NCBI GenBank assembly: GCA_017507215.1
Contig: JAFWBI010000007.1
Location: 1-64,000, forward strand
Length of the DNA stretch: 64,000 bases
Source: Clostridia bacterium
GTDB taxonomy: Bacteria > Bacillota > Clostridia > Christensenellales > UBA1242
Reading direction: 5' to 3'
The translations under genes and the position numbers were made by a program. Under the pieces are notes generated by a model. It was not told where the DNA came from. It did no database searches and was given only the letters and a program-made list of their open reading frames with translations. Of this stretch, positions 23,225-30,622 are shown piece by piece. How positions within the stretch are numbered: the stretch's first letter is position 1; each line of letters starts with the position of its first letter.

Positions 23225-23235
23225 GGGGGGGGATT

Positions 23236-23340
23236 ATGAGCGAAAATAAAAACGAAAAAGAATCAGAAGAAGAGCTTGATGATTTGGAATTTGATGAAAT
23301 GAACGACATTTGGGACGAAATGGACGAAGAAGAACTTTAA
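23236..23340 (+). CDS. Acidic 34-residue microprotein after a nine-G tract
   Basis: The ORF begins 11 bases after the JAB stop. Its binding site is the run of nine G at 23224-23232, which begins inside the TAG stop. The product is nearly all Glu, Asp, Asn and Lys at first (SENKNEKESEEELDDLEF) and ends DEMDEEEL: very acidic, without a fold signature. Acidic mini-proteins of this type can mimic DNA or serve as partners or inhibitors of neighbouring proteins, but this is speculation. The position, frame and terminator just downstream support a real gene. Slippage in the G tract would change the strength of its ribosome binding site. Confidence 0.65.
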   Translation: MSENKNEKESEEELDDLEFDEMNDIWDEMDEEEL

Positions 23341-23349
23341 ATTTTTGCA

Positions 23350-23380
23350 ATAAAAAAAGATAGCAAATTTGCTATCTTTT
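23350..23380. terminator. Terminator of the WYL-2 operon
   Basis: AAAAGATAGC/GCTATCTTTT around AAATTT, with A and T runs on both sides; it can also serve the convergent membrane-protein gene. Confidence 0.9.
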
Positions 23381-23386
23381 TTGTTT

Positions 23387-23959
23387 TTATTTTTCTTCAG
23401 TTGCTTTTGGCTGAGCATCTTCTTTTTGGGCGAGTGCACCTTTGATTTTTCCAGTGCAATAAATTGAGAAGAAACCACAAATAAGACCAAGAATGGTGTA
23501 AACTGCAAGAATTGCAAGCATAATGAAGCAATCAGACACTTCAGAAAGTGGAGCAAGAGAAGTTCCAAGACCACTAAACGTCAAGAAGATTCCGGCAAAA
23601 ACACCTGTGATTGAGTTGAGCCAAAGTTTTTCGGTTTTATCGAGCATCATCACAAGTCCATTAACAATAAACACACCAATCAAACAGCTGATGCTGATGT
23701 TTCCAAGATTTAAATCGAACGAATTGGTGATTGACATCATCAAAAGTGCAGCAACAAAACCAACAATGACTCCGATGAAACCTTTGATTCTGTCTTTAAT
23801 GCTTGCGCCATAAAAGATTGTCCAAATTGCAAATCCAACCCACATAAACGAGCCACCGTCAACAAATAAGCCACCAATTAGTGCGTCAACAATGTAAAGT
23901 GCACTTGCAAGAACAGCAATAAGCAGTGGAATTGCAAACCATTTTAAATAAATTTTCAT
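23387..23959 (-). CDS. Six-helix integral membrane protein of unknown function
   Basis: The 190-residue protein has about six hydrophobic helices with small loops: FAIPLLIAVLASALYIV, a glycine-rich FMWVGFAIWTIFYGASI, FIGVIVGFVAALLMM, and three more up to residue 170. It ends in a short polar cytoplasmic tail (KEDAQPKATEEK). This resembles small DUF1097-like membrane proteins, but I would not name a family. The ATG at 23959 follows AGGAGA; an in-frame extension to 24016 is rejected because it runs into the promoter. It has its own promoter and is convergent with the WYL-2 operon. Confidence 0.85.
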   Translation of the reverse strand: MKIYLKWFAIPLLIAVLASALYIVDALIGGLFVDGGSFMWVGFAIWTIFYGASIKDRIKGFIGVIVGFVAALLMMSITNSFDLNLGNISISCLIGVFIVNGLVMMLDKTEKLWLNSITGVFAGIFLTFSGLGTSLAPLSEVSDCFIMLAILAVYTILGLICGFFSIYCTGKIKGALAQKEDAQPKATEEK

Positions 23960-23987
23960 AAATTTCTCCTTTTTGTAATCTATTTTC

Positions 23988-24016
23988 ATTTTATAAAAAC
24001 AGGAAAGATTTTGCAA
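23988..24016 (-). promoter_or_regulatory. Promoter of the six-helix membrane-protein gene
   Basis: On the minus strand TTGCAA (24016-24011), 17 bp, TAAAAT (23993-23988). Confidence 0.75.
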
Positions 24017-24097
24017 ATGAATGAAAGTTATATTGCTAAATTTATTGTTAAAATCACAATGTTTATGATATTATAAGGGCATTAAAGGAGAATTTTT

Positions 24098-24514
24098 ATG
24101 ATTCCAGAATATTTGCACAAGGTGCAATACTATGAAACAGACAAAATGCAAATCACTCATCATTCAAACTATGCAAGGTTTATGGAAGAAGCTAGGCTTG
24201 ATTTTATGGAAAGAATTGGCTATAGCTATGACAGAATGGAGCGAGAAGATATTTTTTCACCAGTGGTGAGCATTTCTTGTGATTTTAAAAAGCCTACAAC
24301 TTATGGTGATTTAATCAAGATTGATGTTTCAGTGCTTGAAATTTCAAGGGCAAAAATCAAGTTTGAATATATTATGAAAGTTGGTGACAACGTTGTTTGC
24401 AAGGCAACAAGCACGCATTGTTGTTTGAATAAGCAAGGCAAAATCTTGGCGCTTGGAAAAGAAAAACCTGAGCTTTATGAGCTTCTTGAAAGTTTAGTGA
24501 AAAAAGATATTTAA
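24098..24514 (+). CDS. Acyl-CoA thioesterase of the 4HBT/YbgC type
   Basis: A 138-residue hotdog-fold protein. QYYETDKMQITHHSNYARFMEEARLDFM (about 10-37) is the 4HBT/YbgC active-site region, in which the Asp of the ETD stretch and the following helix carry catalysis. The later KPTTYGDLIKIDVSV and AKIKFEY strands complete the fold. It should hydrolyse small or medium acyl-CoA or acyl-ACP thioesters in the cytoplasm. It starts a run of three closely spaced genes with a GNAT acetyltransferase and a histidine phosphatase, spaced 10-17 bases, all with clear binding sites. A TTGTTA-18-TATTAT promoter lies upstream. Confidence 0.92.
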   Translation: MIPEYLHKVQYYETDKMQITHHSNYARFMEEARLDFMERIGYSYDRMEREDIFSPVVSISCDFKKPTTYGDLIKIDVSVLEISRAKIKFEYIMKVGDNVVCKATSTHCCLNKQGKILALGKEKPELYELLESLVKKDI

Positions 24515-24530
24515 AGGGGAGATATAATTT

Positions 24531-25031
24531 ATGTTAGAATATAAAAAGATTACAGAAGAACACAAAGAGCAACTTTTTGCGCTTATCGACAGGGTGCTTT
24601 CAAACATTCCTGATAACCATTTCATTCCTTATGAACAGTGGGAACTTGACAGCATGTTTGATGAAGAAAACTATGCGCCACTTTATGGTGCTTTTGATGG
24701 TGACAAGCTTGTGGGCATGGCTCAGCTTTATGTTTCGCAAGACATGATGGCTGGTTTTAAGAAAGATTTTGATTTGCAAGAATATTCAGTTTGTGAACTT
24801 GGTGGCAACCTTGTTCTTCCTGAATATCGTGGAATGGGCATCACAACAACACTTCAGAAAATGGAACTTGAAATTGCAAGGGAACGTGGGTTTGACTACA
24901 TTATTTCAATGGCGCACCCAGAAAACCCTGCAAGCTGCAAAACTCTTGAAAGAGTTGGCTTGAAGTTTTATAAAACCATGGAAGTTGCCGGTGGCTTTTT
25001 GAGAAACTTATATATGCTTAAACTTAAATAA
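24531..25031 (+). CDS. GNAT-family N-acetyltransferase
   Basis: The 166-residue protein shows a GNAT fold: DKLVGMAQLYVSQ (strands 2-4), CELGGNLVLPEYRGMGITTTLQKMELEIARERGFDYI (acetyl-CoA loop in the R-G-M-G-I-T order, helix 3), and HPENPASCKTLERVGLKFYK (helix 4 and strand 6-7). The substrate cannot be deduced. It lies between the thioesterase and the histidine-phosphatase gene, likely in one transcript. The start follows GGGGAGA. Such small GNAT proteins commonly modify amino groups on small molecules or protein N-termini. Confidence 0.9.
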   Translation: MLEYKKITEEHKEQLFALIDRVLSNIPDNHFIPYEQWELDSMFDEENYAPLYGAFDGDKLVGMAQLYVSQDMMAGFKKDFDLQEYSVCELGGNLVLPEYRGMGITTTLQKMELEIARERGFDYIISMAHPENPASCKTLERVGLKFYKTMEVAGGFLRNLYMLKLK

Positions 25032-25041
25032 GGAAGTGCTT

Positions 25042-25584
25042 ATGAAGATTTATGTTATGCGACATGGTGAAACCGTTTGGAATGCGAAGGGAATAACTCA
25101 AGGTCGCTCAAACAACAGGCTTAGCAAAAATGGAAAGATTCAGGCTGAGATGACGGCTGAAAAACTCAAAAGTGAAAAGATTGATTTGATTGTTTGCTCA
25201 CCACTTATGCGAACAGTTCAAACTGCAAACATTATGAATCAATATCATGGCGTGAAAATTCTTAAAAATGAAAACATAAATGAAGTCGACCAAGGTATTT
25301 TCACAGGAAGGCTTTTCAAATCACTTTCAGAAGAAGAGAAAAAAATTAAAAGTCAAAGGTCTAAATCTTGTGGAATGGAATCGGTTGAAGAAGTGACACA
25401 AAGGGCAAAAAAATTTATCTTTGAGCTCAAGCAAAACTATTTAGGAAAAAAGGTTTTGGTGGTCACTCACAATTTGGTGGCTTGTGCGATTGAATCTATT
25501 GCAAAGTTTGGCGATTTTGACGATTCTTATTTTAGAAATAAAGTGAATTTTGCAAATGCAGAACTTAAAGAAATTGAAATTTAA
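25042..25584 (+). CDS. Histidine phosphatase (phosphoglycerate-mutase superfamily)
   Basis: The 180-residue protein carries the catalytic VMRHGETVWNAKG motif (His phosphorylated in catalysis, two flanking Arg) and the distal VVTHNLVACAIE motif with the second catalytic His. CSPLMRTVQTA supplies the Arg of the phosphate pocket. The size suits a single-domain phosphatase of the CobC/GpmB type; the substrate is not evident. ATG 25042 is chosen because AAGGAAG ends six bases before it. An in-frame GTG at 25036 overlaps that site. It ends the thioesterase-GNAT unit and a terminator overlaps its stop. Confidence 0.92.
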   Translation: MKIYVMRHGETVWNAKGITQGRSNNRLSKNGKIQAEMTAEKLKSEKIDLIVCSPLMRTVQTANIMNQYHGVKILKNENINEVDQGIFTGRLFKSLSEEEKKIKSQRSKSCGMESVEEVTQRAKKFIFELKQNYLGKKVLVVTHNLVACAIESIAKFGDFDDSYFRNKVNFANAELKEIEI

Positions 25585-25607
25585 CAGCAAAACTGCTGTT
25601 TTTTTCT
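25583..25607 (+). terminator. Terminator after the histidine-phosphatase gene
   Basis: AACAGC/GCTGTT with an AAAACT loop, followed by seven T. The stem begins within the stop codon. Confidence 0.85.
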
Positions 25608-25665
25608 TTTTTTGGCTCGGCGAAATTTGTCAAAAAATTGATATAAAAAAATAACAATTTGGGTA

Positions 25666-25694
25666 TTGACATATGGCTTGTTCTGTATTATAAT
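25666..25694 (+). promoter_or_regulatory. Consensus promoter of the RelA-like/cytidylyltransferase operon
   Basis: TTGACA (25666-25671), exactly 17 bp, TATAAT (25689-25694): a perfect promoter, so the operon should be well expressed. Confidence 0.93.
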
Positions 25695-25718
25695 ATTGAT
25701 ACTTAGAAAGGAGATTTT

Positions 25719-26279
25719 ATGGAACAAATGCAAATCAACGGCGAAGTCGTTGACGCTTTTGACATTACAAATAATGAAGATTTTCCATTTGCAGATACTT
25801 GGAAAAAGACTTATTCTGCAATAGAACAATCATTAGAAGAATTCGGTGACCTGACAGAAAAAGAGAGAATACTCAAAAAAGTTGCAGGCTTGGTGAATGT
25901 GCTCGTTCGCCATGGGTCAACTTATGAAGACATTGTTCTCGAAACTGCTCAGGTTTATGTTTTTTCTAAGGAAACTGGCATCGACCCAAATGAATTTGCA
26001 AATATTTTCGGAAAATATGTCATTCTGGGTGCCAAATGCTTAAATCAAAAACTCGATAATGAAGAAAGCATGAAATCGGTTTTTGAGAATGCAGAGATGA
26101 GATATCTTGGCAAAATCAAAATTGCTGAATATATCATTGATTTGGTTTTTAATGGCAACGATTCAAAAGAGTTACTTTTTGAAATTGATGCTGTTTTAAA
26201 TAAATATAAAGATAGGACACACAAAGGTCTTGTCAAAATATTAATCACTGAATGTGATAAATTAAAGGGAGAAATTTAA
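25719..26279 (+). CDS. Unknown helical protein, possibly a degenerate RelA-type HD domain
   Basis: The 186-residue protein is not recognised by any clear motif. It is all-helical, and residues about 60-125 resemble in outline the HD region of Rel proteins: VNVLVRHGSTYEDIVLETAQVY, GIDPNEFANIFGKYVILGAKCLNQKL (where Rel has an FG--V--LV-GVTKL pattern), and IKIAEYIIDLVFNG (where Rel has ADRLHN). The HD doublet itself is missing, so no hydrolase activity is claimed. It is first in a three-gene operon, two bases before the RelA/SpoT-like fusion, which strengthens the idea of a split Rel-like module. The binding site AAAGGAG is good. Confidence 0.8.
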   Translation: MEQMQINGEVVDAFDITNNEDFPFADTWKKTYSAIEQSLEEFGDLTEKERILKKVAGLVNVLVRHGSTYEDIVLETAQVYVFSKETGIDPNEFANIFGKYVILGAKCLNQKLDNEESMKSVFENAEMRYLGKIKIAEYIIDLVFNGNDSKELLFEIDAVLNKYKDRTHKGLVKILITECDKLKGEI

Positions 26280-26281
26280 TA

Positions 26282-28117
26282 ATGGATAATGAAAGAAAAA
26301 TAGAAGTGGCTGACGAACTTTTCGACAGGGTTTACAGGGGAGAACACAGAGAAAACGTTCAGCGCTTGGTGGCAAACATTAAAGCTGACCTTGAAAATAT
26401 TCCGGGGGTTGAAAGTTTTGTTATTTCAAGAATCAAAGCGCCACTTTCAATTCTTCAAAAATACGACACAGAAGAAAAATATTCTGTGGGCTGGAACAGC
26501 ATGAAAGACCTTTTAGGTTTTATGGTTGTTGTTGATTCAAACCAAGACGTTGATGAAGTTTTATATTACATGGACACAAACTATCGTGGCATGAAAAACC
26601 CAAACTCATCACAGCTTTATCGTGACTTTAGAAAGAAACCAATTCGTGAGCTTGACCCATCAAGACCAAAGATTTTTGACCAACCATCTCCAAAAGGTTA
26701 TCAAATCAACGATGGCTACAAAAACGTCAGAATTAACATGATGATTAACCCTGATGATGTCAATCAAGCAGATGGTTACCCAATCGAAATTCAAGTTAAA
26801 ACAAAAGAACAATATATCGCTCACATGGCAACTCATGACCCTGTTTATAAGGCTAAGTCAATCAGTGACTCATCTGAAGCACATAGAGTTTCTGATGCAC
26901 TTTTCCCATATTTTGAAGCAGTTGCTCATTTGAAACTTGAAAGAGATAAAATGAAACCAGCAGAAATCGAAAGATGCAAAGCAGACATCAAAGCAATCTT
27001 CGAAAGAAACAAAGATATTTATGAACAATATCCAGACGTTTTCAACGAAGCTTGTAGTATTTTTGCTGTGTATACATTTGTTGTTAAAAATAAAGAACGT
27101 CTTTATGCAGACGAATTTTTAGATGACTCAGTTGTAAACAACCAACTTTTGGAAAGTGAAATTTTGAGAATTTTCTATTACAAGCAAAAAGGAATGCTCA
27201 CAGCTGACAAATCACTCACAGACAGTAAGTCTTACATGAAAGCAGCAGAAGAAATTATCAATATGTCTTATGACGAATTTGTTAAACTTTCAACAGAACT
27301 TGCTGGAAGCTATCGTAAAGAAAAATGTATCATTTCTGGTATCTTTGACATGATTCGTGAAAAAGATATTAAGCTTATTCAACGTTGTGCAAAGAGCTTT
27401 AGAAAGGTTATTGTTTCTGTTTATGATGACGAGCTTGTTAAAATCTTCTTGGGTGTTGACCCAATGTATTCTGTTGAAGACAGAATGAAAGCTCTTGAAA
27501 TGCTTGACGACGTTGCTATTGTTAGCAAAGTTGACCTTTCAGGAATCGTAAGTTATAAAGACAATGTTGAACCATTCATCATTGAAGAACCACAGGGCAA
27601 GAAATATAAGATTGGTTATCTTCCAGGTGTGTTCGACATGTTCCACCCAGGTCATATTGAATATATCACTCAAGCACTCGAACTTTGTGACAAACTTATC
27701 ATTGGCATCAAAACTGATGAATATTCAATGATTCACAAAAACAAAACTCCAATTCAAAATCAACAAGAACGTCTTTGCATTGCAAATGCACTTGTCGGCA
27801 TTGAAGAAGTTTGTTTGACTGGTCGTGACATTCTTCCACCAATCGATGTTTTGGAAGAACTTGATGCAGCTGCAAAAGCAGGGGATAAGGTTGCAATTTT
27901 CTTAGGTTCTGACTGGATGATTGAAGAAAAGAGAAAGAAAAAGAGTCCACTCAGCCTTGCAGAACATGTGTTCTTGACAAAAGAATATCCAGACATTGTT
28001 TTAGATAGCATTCCAAGGGGAGAAAGTGGCAGGTCAAGCACTGGCTATCGCAAACGTGGAAATGATGCTGCAAAATTCATCAATCCACACGAATTAAAAA
28101 CTTTAGGGGTACAATAA
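26282..28117 (+). CDS. Fusion: RelA/SpoT-like domain plus two cytidylyltransferase domains
   Basis: The 611 residues divide into three parts. (1) About 45-195 look like a RelA/SpoT nucleotidyltransferase: SRIKAPLSILQKY (R-K-S-I-K pattern), KDLLGFMVVVDS with Asp76, SPKGYQINDGYKNVRIN, and IEIQVKTKEQYIAH with Glu169. The Arg that usually follows the first Asp is Met. (2) About 349-420 are a degenerate cytidylyltransferase: SGIFDMIREKDIKLIQ where an HxGH should stand. (3) About 443-590 are an intact cytidylyltransferase: GVFDMFHPGHIEYI with His455 and His458, and RGESGRSSTGYRKR near the end. A helical region (215-340) joins them. I know no described protein with this order. It is co-transcribed with a DHH phosphoesterase, which suggests a nucleotide-based signal or modified nucleotide that is made and then destroyed. 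Confidence 0.88.
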   Translation: MDNERKIEVADELFDRVYRGEHRENVQRLVANIKADLENIPGVESFVISRIKAPLSILQKYDTEEKYSVGWNSMKDLLGFMVVVDSNQDVDEVLYYMDTNYRGMKNPNSSQLYRDFRKKPIRELDPSRPKIFDQPSPKGYQINDGYKNVRINMMINPDDVNQADGYPIEIQVKTKEQYIAHMATHDPVYKAKSISDSSEAHRVSDALFPYFEAVAHLKLERDKMKPAEIERCKADIKAIFERNKDIYEQYPDVFNEACSIFAVYTFVVKNKERLYADEFLDDSVVNNQLLESEILRIFYYKQKGMLTADKSLTDSKSYMKAAEEIINMSYDEFVKLSTELAGSYRKEKCIISGIFDMIREKDIKLIQRCAKSFRKVIVSVYDDELVKIFLGVDPMYSVEDRMKALEMLDDVAIVSKVDLSGIVSYKDNVEPFIIEEPQGKKYKIGYLPGVFDMFHPGHIEYITQALELCDKLIIGIKTDEYSMIHKNKTPIQNQQERLCIANALVGIEEVCLTGRDILPPIDVLEELDAAAKAGDKVAIFLGSDWMIEEKRKKKSPLSLAEHVFLTKEYPDIVLDSIPRGESGRSSTGYRKRGNDAAKFINPHELKTLGVQ

Positions 28118-28119
28118 TT

Positions 28120-29067
28120 TTGAATAAATTTAAAAACACAAAAGAAGTTTTAGACAACTTAAACGAACTTCCAATTTATATCGCAGGACACTTAAAACCA
28201 GACCAAGACTCAGTTGGTTCGTGCATGGCTCTTGCGTTATATTTGAAGTCTAAAGGCAAAGACGCCTACATTCTTTTAGAAGAGTTTGACAAAGATATTC
28301 TTTCTTGGAAAGGTGATTATTCTTTGGTGAAGACAGCTGTTTCGCACGAAAAATATAATTTTGTTGCGCTCGACCTTAATGAAAAGAAGCGTCTTGGAAG
28401 TTTTGAAAAAGACTTTGACAAGGCTGAATTTAAAATCAATATTGACCATCATCAAGACAATAAATATGAAGCAGACCACACACTTTCAATTCCGGGAATA
28501 AGCTCAACTTGTGAGATTATTTATGAAGTGATTAAAAGTGAAGGAAAGCAAGTTTTTTCAAAAGATATTGCTGAATATTTGTATGCTGGCATGATGAATG
28601 ATACAAACTGTTTTACCAGAAGATTGTCGAAAAAAACAATGATGATTGCTCAAAAACTCATCAACTATGGTGCAGATTATATGAGAATCATCAAAAAGAC
28701 TTTCTCTGAAAGAACAATGTATTGGTTTAAAGCACTTGCGAAACTTGTTAATGAAATTCAGTTTGATGGATTCCACTATGCAGTGGTTGACAAGTCACTT
28801 CCTGAATATAAAGACTTAACACACAACAACATTGTGAAGCAGATTGCTGAAGACCTTAGAAAAATTGACGGAATTGATGTGTTTTTGATGCTTATCAAAA
28901 ACGGAGACACCATTGTTGCAAAAGTTATGAGCAACACCAGCGAATGTGCTGACAAACTTGCAGCTGTGTTTGGTGGTGGGGGTCACAAAAAAGAAGCAGG
29001 ATTCACAATCAAAAATGTTTCAGTTGAAGAAATTGTTTCTAAAGCTAAAGAATTTTTAAATAAATAA
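28120..29067 (+). CDS. DHH/DHHA1 phosphoesterase of the NrnA type
   Basis: The 315-residue protein has the DHH order of motifs: GHLKPDQDSVGS (metal Asp pair), FVALDLN (third Asp), and NIDHHQDN (the DHH box). A linker leads to the DHHA1 motif VFGGGGHKKEAGF near residue 290. NrnA relatives hydrolyse pAp, short oligonucleotides or cyclic dinucleotides to mononucleotides. The start is TTG at 28120, two bases past the stop of the fusion gene, behind AGGGGT, so the two are translationally coupled. The context makes it the likely removal enzyme for whatever the fusion protein makes. A terminator follows. Confidence 0.93.
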   Translation: MNKFKNTKEVLDNLNELPIYIAGHLKPDQDSVGSCMALALYLKSKGKDAYILLEEFDKDILSWKGDYSLVKTAVSHEKYNFVALDLNEKKRLGSFEKDFDKAEFKINIDHHQDNKYEADHTLSIPGISSTCEIIYEVIKSEGKQVFSKDIAEYLYAGMMNDTNCFTRRLSKKTMMIAQKLINYGADYMRIIKKTFSERTMYWFKALAKLVNEIQFDGFHYAVVDKSLPEYKDLTHNNIVKQIAEDLRKIDGIDVFLMLIKNGDTIVAKVMSNTSECADKLAAVFGGGGHKKEAGFTIKNVSVEEIVSKAKEFLNK

Positions 29068-29071
29068 ACAA

Positions 29072-29099
29072 AAACACCAATGATTTTGGTGTTTTTTTT
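29072..29099 (+). terminator. Terminator of the RelA-like/DHH operon
   Basis: AACACCAA/TTTGGTGTT stem with a short loop followed by eight T. Confidence 0.88.
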
Positions 29100-29171
29100 G
29101 TGCAAAAATTATTAAAATTCTATGAATAAAAATTTAGATGTGCTATAATTTTTTTGTAGAAGGAAAGACTT

Positions 29172-29822
29172 ATGAGAAATTTATTTTTAGATTTGAAAAT
29201 TAAAAGAGAATTGAAAAAGTTTGTTGCATTCAAAAACAGCTACAATTTCAAAATGAAAGAAATTGAAAAGCGTGATGACGGTGCTGTGTTTTGTGATGGA
29301 GCATGTTTGAGAGAAAATGCTGACGCTGAATGGGTGGGCGAAACTGAAAGTCTTGTGAATGTGGGATATATCATTCATGGTGCAAATCATTCAAAGGTTT
29401 TGTCTAACTTGTTTCCTTATAAGTTTTATTTTAAAGGTCACAAAATGGCTTGTGCTGAATCGGTTTTTCAAGCGTTTAAATTCAAAGACAAAAAACTTCA
29501 AAAATTTGTTTTTGAGTATTCGGCATTAAATGCAAACAGGGTTAAAGGTTGCTCAGATTATGACTGGAAAGAGTCAGGAAAGGTTTACTTTTTGGGCAAA
29601 GAATATGACAGGCATTCAAAAGAATACGAACTTTTGCTCGATGAAATGTATGTTTCAATGCTTCAAAATCCATTATTTGTTCAAGCTCTTAAAAACGTGG
29701 GTGATAAATATATCATGCACGCTATGGGTGAAGAAGACCGAGATAAAACTACCTTTTCAAGAGAAGAGTTTGAAAAGGAACTCAACATTCTTAAAGCTTA
29801 TGTTGTTTCAAAGCATAGATAA
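29172..29822 (+). CDS. NADAR (YbiA-like) family protein
   Basis: The 216-residue protein has the NADAR core from about residue 75: LSNLFPYKFYFKGHKMACAESVFQAFKFKDKKL, where the Glu-Ser/Gln pattern (E--FQ--KF) matches the family active site, then KVYFLGKEYDRHSKEYELLLDEMYVSMLQNPLFVQALKNVGDKYIM, matching the family's KF--NP-L---L--TGD segment. NADAR proteins act on ADP-ribosylated or riboflavin-pathway N-glycosides; some reverse guanine ADP-ribosylation in toxin-antitoxin systems. No ADP-ribosyltransferase is next to it here. The N-terminal 70 residues are extra. An extended TGC-TATAAT (29144-29149) lies upstream. The stop is in the terminator stem. Confidence 0.88.
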   Translation: MRNLFLDLKIKRELKKFVAFKNSYNFKMKEIEKRDDGAVFCDGACLRENADAEWVGETESLVNVGYIIHGANHSKVLSNLFPYKFYFKGHKMACAESVFQAFKFKDKKLQKFVFEYSALNANRVKGCSDYDWKESGKVYFLGKEYDRHSKEYELLLDEMYVSMLQNPLFVQALKNVGDKYIMHAMGEEDRDKTTFSREEFEKELNILKAYVVSKHR

Positions 29823-29838
29823 CATCTATGCTTTTTTT
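29811..29838 (+). terminator. Terminator overlapping the end of the NADAR gene
   Basis: AAGCATAGAT/ATCTATGCTT around AAC, with the TAA stop in the stem-loop and a T run after it. Confidence 0.9.
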
Positions 29839-29870
29839 GTGAAGATTTTTAAATGGGTGCTTTATTTTGG

Positions 29871-29900
29871 GTGACAAAATTGTGGCAAATAGTATATAAT
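29871..29900 (+). promoter_or_regulatory. Promoter of greA
   Basis: GTGACA (29871-29876), 18 bp, TATAAT (29895-29900). Confidence 0.7.
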
Positions 29901-29931
29901 ACTCGTGTAGTTTTTATGTGGCTGGTGAAAA

Positions 29932-30435
29932 ATGTATAACGAACTTACAGAAATTGATATAAAGAAAATGAAAGAAGAAATCAACCACAGGGCAAATGTG
30001 CTTCGTCCACAGCTTTCAGATGATGTGAAAGAAGCTCGTTCGCTTGGTGACCTTTCTGAAAATGCTGAGTATCGCAGCGCAAGACGTGCATTTGGCAGAA
30101 ATGAAAGCAGAATCAGGTTTCTTCAAAAAATGATTCGAACAGCGAAAATTATTTCAACGGAGTCTGCTGAAGATGAAGTTGGGCTGTTTGATAAAATCGA
30201 AGTTCTTTATGAAGACACTGGTGACATTGAAACTTTAATGATTTCAACAACCACAAGGCTCGACCTTGAAAATGGAATCATAAGCAAAGAGTCGCCTTTT
30301 GGAAAGGCTGTTTTAGGAAAAAAAGTCGGGGACAGAATTTTTGTCAAAGTGAATCCTGAATTCAGCTACTACGTTGTGATTAAATCAATCACGAAAGGGA
30401 AAGACGACGAAAGCATACCACTTAATGGCTATTAA
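29932..30435 (+). CDS. greA: Transcript-cleavage factor GreA
   Basis: The 167-residue protein has both GreA domains: an N-terminal coiled coil (about 1-80) with the conserved tip region EARSLGDLSENAEYRSARR, whose acidic residues place Mg2+ in the polymerase channel, and a C-terminal FKBP-like domain (about 88-160). It rescues backtracked RNA polymerase. The start ATG lacks a strong binding site; GGTGA lies a few bases upstream. It is transcribed alone from its own promoter. The C-terminal domain is somewhat divergent (VVIKSITKGKDDESIPL). Confidence 0.93.
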   Translation: MYNELTEIDIKKMKEEINHRANVLRPQLSDDVKEARSLGDLSENAEYRSARRAFGRNESRIRFLQKMIRTAKIISTESAEDEVGLFDKIEVLYEDTGDIETLMISTTTRLDLENGIISKESPFGKAVLGKKVGDRIFVKVNPEFSYYVVIKSITKGKDDESIPLNGY

Positions 30436-30491
30436 TAAAATTTTTTATGTGATTAAAAGTGACAAATCTTTGATAAAATTAATAAAAGGGC

Positions 30492-30520
30492 TTGCATAAA
30501 TGATTTTATTTTGCTAGAAT
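30492..30520 (+). promoter_or_regulatory. Promoter of pflBA
   Basis: TTGCAT (30492-30497), 17 bp, TAGAAT (30515-30520) with extended TGC. About 95 nt of A/T-rich leader precede the start and include a small AAGCAC/GTGCTT hairpin before AAAGGAG. Confidence 0.75.
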
Positions 30521-30622
30521 ACTTTGGTGTGTGCGATTAAATTAATTTATTAATTTATATCATGACTCAGAAAAGTAATAACACAAACAAGCACAAAAAG
30601 TGCTTAAAATAAAGGAGAAATT

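Noticed and set aside
13298-23400. Attachment-site repeat of the tmRNA 3' end
   Set aside because: I looked for a second copy of GGTTCGAATCCCACC or TCTCCACCA downstream and saw none, so island borders are not claimed as att sites.
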